DNA from: WHSW01 sp963722175
GTDB taxonomy: Bacteria; Actinomycetota; Thermoleophilia; Solirubrobacterales; 70-9
Direction: 5' to 3'
DNA length: 64,000 nt
NCBI GenBank assembly: GCA_963722175.1
Contig: CAVRKA010000004.1
Location: 558,001-622,000 of the forward strand
A program made the translations under genes and the position numbers. The notes under the pieces are model-generated. The model worked only from the letters and a program-made list of their open reading frames with translations. It ran no database searches and was not told where the DNA came from. Below, one piece after another: positions 58,322-64,000 of the stretch (position 1 is the first letter of the stretch; every line of letters starts with the position of its first letter).

Positions 58322-59639
58322 TCAGCGCCCGGCGAGCAGCGAATCGACGAGCGCCAGGATCACGGGCTCGACCTCGCCCCGGGGTGCGCGCCCGTCGACC
58401 GCGAACAGCCCGAACTCGCGGGCGAGCGCCGGGTAGCGCAGCTGCATCCGGGCCAGGACGCTCGGCACCTGGTCGCCGGGCTTGCGTTCCGCGGACGTCT
58501 CGGCGTCGATCTCGAGCAGGATGGCCAGGTCCGGGCGGGGAACGCCCGCCCGCAGGATCCGGTCGGCCAGCCGGTGGCGCCCGTAGCGGAGCTCGAAATC
58601 GACCAGATGGTCGACGAGCCAGCGGTCGATGACGATGCTCTCGCGCCGCAGCCCGCGGGCGATCCTCCGGCAGGCGAGCGCGTTCTCGCGCCGCGACGAT
58701 CGCCGCCCAGAGCCAGGCGATCCCCCGTCGCGGGGCCACGTCGGGTGCTCTGTCGCGGGCGTCGTCGCCGGCGTCCCCGGCCGCGAGGCGATCGGCGATC
58801 GGGTCCCGCCGCCGCAGGACCCGCTTCGCCGGGCCGGCGATCCGGTCGAGCGTCGCGGTGTGGCGCCCGATGCGGACGATCTCGTCGCGGGCCGGCATGC
58901 CCGCCGCCTCCAGGTGGGCGCGGACGGCGCGGGTGAGCGTCGACTTCCCCGCGCCGTCCATGCCGCTCAGGGTCACGAGCACGCCGCCGTCCCGACGATG
59001 GGAGCCGCGACCGCGCCGCGCGCTCACCCGCGCGCGCAGTGCCCGCCGCGCGGCGCCCGAGCGCAATGCGGTGGCGACGGCGGCCGGATACGGCAGCCGG
59101 CCCCGGCGCCGGCGGCGCTCGAGCCGGTCGGGGTCGGCGACCAGCGCGGCCAGCGACTTCAGGTCCTCGGCCGCCGCGACCCGGTCCAACCGCTCGCGTG
59201 CCCCGGGCGCCGCCAGCAGTGGGCGGGCTCGGCGCAGCACCTTCGCCAACGGGCGCCCGGCGACCGCCTCGGCGCCGAGGATGAGCAGCTGGTCCGCGGC
59301 CGAGGCCACCGGCGGCAGTCCCTCCACGTCGCTCGCGCGCGCTCGCAGCCCATCGAGCGAGGGGTAGTAGGCGGGCCAGCGTGCCGCCGGGAGGACGTCG
59401 ATCTCGATCTCGGGCCCGGCCGGGTGAGACCACATCACGTGCCCGGGGTCGCTGAGCGCGGGCCGCAGGCCTGCCCGCGCCAGGGTCGCGTTCAGCCGCG
59501 CCTCGGCGCCCGGCAGGACGAGCAGGTCGACGTCCGATCCATCGAACCCGGCCCCCCGCCAGAGCACGGTGTCCGCCCCCAGCTCGCGCGCCACAGTCAT
59601 CATCAACGCGCGCGCCGCGGCCTCGTCCATGGCGGCCAT
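58322..59639 (-). pseudogene. Nucleotidyltransferase/thymidylate-kinase-like fusion, frameshifted
   Basis: The N-terminal nucleotidyltransferase-like domain has GSDVDLLVLPG. The P-loop kinase follows with LSGMDGAGKSTLT near the middle. At GCGC 58688-58691 the frame changes; the C-terminal kinase half (RRENALACRRIARG, IVIDRWLVDH, LILEIDAETSAERK-like LAILLEID) continues in another frame to stop 58322. Two missing bases would restore one protein. Proteins of this type often occur in surface polysaccharide clusters; here it is divergent from an ATP-grasp and a flippase. Confidence 0.75.
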
Positions 59640-59691
59640 ATTGCCAGGGCAAATGTCCGGAACCGCGTGCGAGACTGCCGATACGCCTCAC

Positions 59692-60831
59692 ATGGACGCC
59701 CTGGTCACCGCCGCCGACGTTCCAAGTAGCGTGGCCGGGCTCCGTGCGCTCGGCCGGGCCGGCCTGCGCGTGCTCGCCGTCGGGCCTCGCCGGACGGCCC
59801 CGGCGTTGTGGTCGCGCTACGCGGCCGCGCGGGCGCTGGCGCCGGACCCGGTCGCCGATCCGGACGGGTTTCTGGCCACGGTCGGCGAGCTCGCCGACCG
59901 CCACGGGCCGCTGGTGGTCTACCCCGGGGAGGATGAGGGGCTCAACGTCCTGATCGGAGCCGGCGGGCGGCTGCCCGAGCGGGCGTCGCTGCCCTACCCG
60001 GGCCCAGGGCCGCTCGCCGCCCTGCGCGACAAGCGCCGCCTCGCCGACCTCGCGGCCGCGTCGGGCCTCGCCACCCCTCGGACGCTGTTCGGCGGGCGCG
60101 TCGCCGAGCTCGCGGGCGGTGACCTGCCCGACGGCGCCGTCGTCAAGCCCGCCCGTCCAGGGGGCGCATTCGCGAAGGTCCGCGTGGCGGAGTCGGCGGA
60201 CGACCTGCGCGAGCTGTTGGCCGCCGTCCCTGCCGACGAGGAGCTCGTCCTCCAGGAGCGGCTCGCCGGGCGGCTGATGGCACTCGCCGTGGTGATCGGC
60301 CGCGACGGGACGCTGGTGCGCCGTTTCCAGCAGGTCGCCACGCGCACCTGGCCCGAGGACGCCGGGATCAGCAGCCTCGCGTTCAGCATCGAACCCGACG
60401 AGGACCTTGCCGAAGCAGCCCGCTCGCTGCTGGCCGCGGCGGGCTACTGGGGGCTGGCCCAGCTCCAGTTCATCGACACCGGCGACGGACCGGCACTGAT
60501 CGACGTCAACACCCGTTACTACGGGTCGATGGCGCTGGCACTCGCGGCGGGGGTAGACCTTCCCGGCGCCTGGCACTCGGTCGCCCTCGGCCGGCCCGCG
60601 GGCGGACCGGGCCCGTACCGGGTCGGCGTCGCCTACCGGTGGCTCGAGGCGGATTTCATCGCCGCGCTCAGCGGGGTCAGGGGGCGCCTCTTCCCACGGC
60701 CGCCCGGGCCACGGACCGGACCGATGTGGACGCGTGACGATCCCGCCGCGAGCGCGATGTTCGCCGCCCTCGGGGTGACTGGTCCGCTGTGGCGGCGACT
60801 GCGAGGGGGCGCCCGATGGCTGAGCCGCTGA
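59692..60831 (+). CDS. ATP-grasp ligase
   Basis: About 379 residues with an ATP-grasp fold: an N-terminal subdomain (VTAADVPSSVAGLRALGRAG), nucleotide-binding strands (GAVVKPARPGG, EELVLQERLAG) and metal-binding ending (LIDVNTRYYGSM, Asp/Asn). Likely couples a carboxylate to an amine, as in surface-polymer or small-peptide decoration. Substrate unknown. Followed by the flippase gene overlapping by 16 bp. Confidence 0.8.
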   Translation: MDALVTAADVPSSVAGLRALGRAGLRVLAVGPRRTAPALWSRYAAARALAPDPVADPDGFLATVGELADRHGPLVVYPGEDEGLNVLIGAGGRLPERASLPYPGPGPLAALRDKRRLADLAAASGLATPRTLFGGRVAELAGGDLPDGAVVKPARPGGAFAKVRVAESADDLRELLAAVPADEELVLQERLAGRLMALAVVIGRDGTLVRRFQQVATRTWPEDAGISSLAFSIEPDEDLAEAARSLLAAAGYWGLAQLQFIDTGDGPALIDVNTRYYGSMALALAAGVDLPGAWHSVALGRPAGGPGPYRVGVAYRWLEADFIAALSGVRGRLFPRPPGPRTGPMWTRDDPAASAMFAALGVTGPLWRRLRGGARWLSR

Positions 60832-62282
60832 CCGCATCCGAGGCGGCCGGACAGCGAGCGATCGCCAACACGCTGCTGCGCTCCGGCGGCGACATCGTCG
60901 GCAAGCTCGCGTCGCTCGTCCTGTTCGCCGTGATGGCGCGCGAGCTCAGCAATACCGACCTCGGCGTGTTCATCTTCGGCTTCGCGCTGCTCCAGATCGC
61001 GATGGTCCCGGTCGCGTTCGGGTTCGACCGTTATCTGCTGCGCCGCGTGGCCAAGGAGCGCGCCTCGGTCCACGAGCTGTTCTTCGACATCGTCGCGCTG
61101 AAGCTCGTGCTGACGGTGCCGATCCTCGTCGCCGTCGCCGTCGTCCTGGCGGTCGCGGGCTATGACGACCAGACCCGTGAGGTCGTCTGGGTGCTGGCGA
61201 TCGGCTTCGTCCTGGACGCGCTCGCGAACACGATCTACAGCCTGTTCCTCGCGCACGAGCGCAACGGGCTGATCGCGGCGGTGGTCGTCGTCGAGCGCGT
61301 TGCGGCGGCCGGCGCGGGCCTCGTGGTCCTGGCGCTGGGTTACGGCGTGGTTGCGGTCGCCGCCACCTACAGCGCCTGCGCGGCGCTCGGGCTGGTGATG
61401 GCCTCGGTGCTGCTCGTCCGGACGATCGGGCTCCCCCGGCGCTCGGTCTCCAGCCGCGGCTGGCTCCGCCTCACCTCGGTCAGCCTCCCGTTCGGGCTCC
61501 AGGACGTGTTCAGCGTGATGCTGTTCAAGCTCGACACGGTGATCCTCTCCTTGATGGCCACCGCGGCGGCCGTCGGTCGCTACGGGGGCGCGTACCGGCT
61601 GCTCGAGTCGAGCCTCTTCATCACCTATGCGCTGACCGGAGCCTTCGCGCCGATGTACACCTACCTGGGCTCGGACACAGAGCCGACCGTCGGCGGCGCG
61701 TTCGAGCGCTCCCTGAAGCTGGCGCTGGTCGGGCTGGTCCCGATCGCCGCGGTGTTCGGGGTGCTCGCCGAGCCGGTCTGCCGGCTGCTGTTCGGAGTGG
61801 GCCTCGAGGACGCCGCCGAGCCGCTTCGGGTCCTCGCTCCCGTGGTCGTCCTGATCGGGATCGTGACGCTCGCGTCCTCGCTGATCGTCTCGCGGCGCAA
61901 CCCGATGGTCATGGTCTGGGCAACGGCCGGCATCGTCGTCGTCAACGTCGTCCTGAACGTCGCCCTGATCCCGATCTGGGACGAGACCGGCGCCGCGGTG
62001 GCGATGCTCGTCAGCGAGGTCGCCTTCCTGTGCGCCGTCGGACCGCTCGCCGCCCGCACCGTCGGCGGGGTTCGCTGGCTGCCGACGATCGCCGGTCCGC
62101 TGCTCGCCGGCGCCGCGATGGTCGGGCTGCTCTTCCTCCTGGACGGCGTTCCGCTCCTCGCCGTGGCGGTGGGATCGGTGGCCTACGTGGCGGTGCTGGT
62201 GCTCGTCGAGCGGCTCGTCGCTCCCCGCGACGTCGAGCTCGTCACCCGGATCGCGCGGCACTGGCTCACCTCGCGCGCGTGA
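60816..62282 (+). CDS. Polysaccharide flippase (Wzx/MviN-like)
   Basis: A 488-residue protein with about 14 membrane helices, typical of MATE-like polysaccharide transporters (NTLLRSGGDIVGKLASLV, FGFDRYLLRRVAKERAS, YGGAYRLLESSLF). It should flip a lipid-linked oligosaccharide across the membrane. Overlaps the ATP-grasp gene. Confidence 0.85.
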   Translation: MAEPLTASEAAGQRAIANTLLRSGGDIVGKLASLVLFAVMARELSNTDLGVFIFGFALLQIAMVPVAFGFDRYLLRRVAKERASVHELFFDIVALKLVLTVPILVAVAVVLAVAGYDDQTREVVWVLAIGFVLDALANTIYSLFLAHERNGLIAAVVVVERVAAAGAGLVVLALGYGVVAVAATYSACAALGLVMASVLLVRTIGLPRRSVSSRGWLRLTSVSLPFGLQDVFSVMLFKLDTVILSLMATAAAVGRYGGAYRLLESSLFITYALTGAFAPMYTYLGSDTEPTVGGAFERSLKLALVGLVPIAAVFGVLAEPVCRLLFGVGLEDAAEPLRVLAPVVVLIGIVTLASSLIVSRRNPMVMVWATAGIVVVNVVLNVALIPIWDETGAAVAMLVSEVAFLCAVGPLAARTVGGVRWLPTIAGPLLAGAAMVGLLFLLDGVPLLAVAVGSVAYVAVLVLVERLVAPRDVELVTRIARHWLTSRA

Positions 62283-62333
62283 GGATCGGCGCCCTCGGCC
62301 ACGTCCCCGCTGCGGAAGCGGCATCCTAGGGCC

Positions 62334-63221
62334 GTGGCCGAGCGCGTCGAAATCCTGCGCCTGGGCTCGCGCGGGAGCAGGCTGGCGCTCGCTCAGGCCG
62401 GGACCGTCGCCGCCGCGCTCGGCGACGCGGAGGTCGTTGCGGTGAGCACGGCCGACGGCGACGTGGGCGACAAGTCCCGCTTCGTCCGCGGGGTCGAGCG
62501 GGCCCTGCTGGACGACGAGGTCGACCTCGGCGTGCACTCGGCCAAGGACGTGCCGGGAGAGCTCCCGGACGGCCTCGAGCTGGTCGGCGTGCCCGGCCGC
62601 GAGGACCCGACCGACGCCTTCATCGGCCACGCCCGGTCGCTCGACGAGCTCGCCGAGCGCGCCCGGATCGGGACCTCGAGCCTGCGCCGCGCTTCGCAGT
62701 TGCTCGCCCTGCGGCCGGACCTCGAGATCCTCGAGCTGCGCGGCAACGTCGACACCCGGCTCCAGAAGCTTGCTGAGGGCGGTTATGACGGGATCATCCT
62801 CGCGTCCGCCGGGCTCGCGCGGCTCGGGCGCGCGGACGAGGCGTCGTTCCGATTCGCGCTGGACGAGCTCACGCCCGCCGCCGGCCAGGGCTGCCTGGCG
62901 CTGGAGGCGCGCGCCGGCGACGAGGCGACCGCGACGGCGGCCGCCCGGCTCACCGACCGCGGCGCGCTGGTCGAACTGACCGCCGAGCGGGCGGCGACCA
63001 GGGCCCTCGGGGCGAGCTGCGACACCCCGGTCGGGATCTGCGCGCGGGTGACCGGAGACGAGCTCGTCGTAATCGGCTACGGCGGCGCTGCCGACGGCAC
63101 CAGGTGGGTTCGCGACCGTGTCGCCGGCAACCCGGAGCAGCCCGTGGCGCTCGGCGAGGCGCTGGCGGAGCGGATGCTGGCCGCGGGAGCGCGCGAGATC
63201 CTCGCGGAGGCGGGAGGATGA
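62334..63221 (+). CDS. hemC: Hydroxymethylbilane synthase
   Basis: A 295-residue porphobilinogen deaminase. The dipyrromethane cofactor is attached to Cys229 in GASCDTPVG; the active Asp is in VHSAKDVPG. Makes hydroxymethylbilane from four porphobilinogens. GTG start. Its stop overlaps the SUMT start. Confidence 0.95.
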   Translation: MAERVEILRLGSRGSRLALAQAGTVAAALGDAEVVAVSTADGDVGDKSRFVRGVERALLDDEVDLGVHSAKDVPGELPDGLELVGVPGREDPTDAFIGHARSLDELAERARIGTSSLRRASQLLALRPDLEILELRGNVDTRLQKLAEGGYDGIILASAGLARLGRADEASFRFALDELTPAAGQGCLALEARAGDEATATAAARLTDRGALVELTAERAATRALGASCDTPVGICARVTGDELVVIGYGGAADGTRWVRDRVAGNPEQPVALGEALAERMLAAGAREILAEAGG

Positions 63222-64000
63222 GCGTACGTCCCGGAGTCGCCTACCTGGTCGGCGCCGGCCCGGGCGACCCCGGGCTGATGACGGCGCGCTCGCTGGAGCT
63301 GATCGCGGCCGCCGATGTGATCCTCCATGACCGCCTGATTCCGGCCGCGGCGCTCGAGGGCGCGCGCGCCGACGCCGAGCTCATCTACGTCGGCAAGCGG
63401 CCGGGCGAGAACGCGCTCGAGCAGGACGAGATCGAGCGGTTGATGATCGACCGCGCCCGCGCCGGGCGCAGCGTCGTGCGGCTGAAGGGCGGCGACCCGT
63501 TCGTCTTCGGCCGCGGCGGCGAGGAGGCCGAGGCGCTGGCCGGCGCCGGGGTGGAATTCGAGGTCGTTCCCGGGGTGACGGCCGGGGTCGCAGCGCCCGC
63601 CTACGCCGGGATCCCGGTCACCCACCGCGACGACGCCTCGGCGGTCGCCTTCGTCACGGGCCACGAGGACCCGGCCAAGGACGAGTCGGCGCTCGACTGG
63701 GAGGCGCTGGCGCGCTTTCCGGGCACGCTCGTGCTCTACATGGGAGTCAAGAACCTGCCGCTGATCGCCGAGCGGCTAGCGGCGGCCGGCCGCGATCCGG
63801 CCGAGCCGGCGGCGGCGATCGAGCAGGGCACCCGGCCCGGCCAGCGGACCGTGACCTCGACCCTCGCCGAGCTGCCGGCGGCGGTCGCCGAGGCGGGCCT
63901 GCGGGCGCCGGCCGTGCTCCTGTTCGGCCCGGTCGCCGCCCGCCGCGAGACGGTCGCCTGGCTCGAGCGCCGGCCGCTGCACGGCCGCCGCGTGGTCGTT
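63218..64000 (+). CDS. Uroporphyrinogen-III C-methyltransferase fused to HemD, truncated at window end
   Basis: Begins at ATG 63218 overlapping the hemC stop. The visible 261 residues are a complete SUMT/CobA domain (VGAGPGDPGLMTARSLE, VRLKGGDPFVFGRGGEEAE, VTHRDDASAVAFVTGHE). The sequence continues into LHGRRVVV, the usual beginning of HemD (uroporphyrinogen-III synthase), so it is probably the actinobacterial CobA-HemD fusion. It is open at the right border. It should close hydroxymethylbilane and methylate the product, branching heme and siroheme/cobalamin synthesis. Confidence 0.9.
   Translation, partial: MSVRPGVAYLVGAGPGDPGLMTARSLELIAAADVILHDRLIPAAALEGARADAELIYVGKRPGENALEQDEIERLMIDRARAGRSVVRLKGGDPFVFGRGGEEAEALAGAGVEFEVVPGVTAGVAAPAYAGIPVTHRDDASAVAFVTGHEDPAKDESALDWEALARFPGTLVLYMGVKNLPLIAERLAAAGRDPAEPAAAIEQGTRPGQRTVTSTLAELPAAVAEAGLRAPAVLLFGPVAARRETVAWLERRPLHGRRVVV

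Noticed and set aside
60633..62630. 665-codon minus-strand frame
   Set aside because: It is antisense to the ATP-grasp, flippase and hemC genes, has extreme Asp/Glu/Arg/His composition and no domain.
1..64000. tRNA, rRNA, prophage or transposase
   Set aside because: No cloverleaf, ribosomal or recombinase/integrase motif was recognised on either strand by eye; a covariance-model scan would be decisive.

Overview
The window is GC-rich, densely coded chromosomal DNA with many GTG starts, four-base ATGA/GTGA gene overlaps and long spurious antisense frames. Gene content points to an actinobacterium, most likely class Thermoleophilia (Solirubrobacterales-like): actinobacterial-type IleS, secreted proteins with an AYATHPGG signal-peptide junction followed by five-residue repeats, CGNR and MarR regulators, and a SUMT fused to uroporphyrinogen-III synthase. 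The taxon is inferred from recalled family distributions, not from a search. No rRNA, tRNA, CRISPR array, transposase or phage gene was recognised.

Layout. 1-6796: half-length TauE/SafE exporters, trehalose-phosphate phosphatase, a small membrane protein facing a MarR-controlled MFS exporter, PolX, a GT2 mannosyltransferase, thioredoxin and a cupredoxin. 6814-9978: ileS. 10009-15848: the most unusual region, an alternating tandem array on the minus strand of four secreted pentapeptide-like solenoid proteins (type A) and three membrane-anchored, acidic, disordered proteins (type B). Each A has its own promoter, and A and B are separated by a GNRA-capped hairpin. 15962-25473: small membrane and unknown proteins, a lipoprotein, a 29-residue micro-gene, a CGNR regulator, fumarase, a secreted lectin-like protein, MsrA, an SSI-like inhibitor, succinate-semialdehyde dehydrogenase, SpoIID and GreA. 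25496-34450: GGDEF cyclase, CrtC/AttH-like protein, PhoD phosphatase, a lytic transglycosylase/M15 fusion, YchF, PAP2 and a diacylglycerol-kinase-like enzyme. 34531-44530: a membrane protein plus BtrH-like pair, then a seven-gene minus-strand operon (M20 peptidase, DUF1385, FtsH-like protease, methylmalonyl-CoA epimerase, small protein, methyltransferase, topoisomerase IB), then an NTF2-like protein and RarA. 44647-54506: a Ca-binding RTX/TSP3 secreted protein, an LVIVD/PA secreted protein, an aldehyde dehydrogenase, an MepA-like endopeptidase and a Baeyer-Villiger-type monooxygenase. 54561-64000: cytochrome c maturation ccmABCD running into hemA, a surface-polymer trio (kinase, ATP-grasp, flippase), then hemC and a SUMT-HemD fusion.

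Functional themes are tetrapyrrole and cytochrome c synthesis, a large secreted or cell-envelope complement, and wall-remodelling enzymes. The A/B array is the best candidate for an undescribed system: secreted beta-solenoids co-transcribed with membrane-tethered disordered partners, amplified by duplication, with a conserved 5' half and variable 3' end.

Data-quality warning: reading-frame breaks occur in the B2, FtsH, BtrH-like, DUF1385 and kinase genes, and probably at the MFS C-terminus. All are in the +1/-2 class. Four sit on short GCGC runs and two on short direct duplications. They may be real mutations or systematic sequence errors; raw reads are needed to tell.
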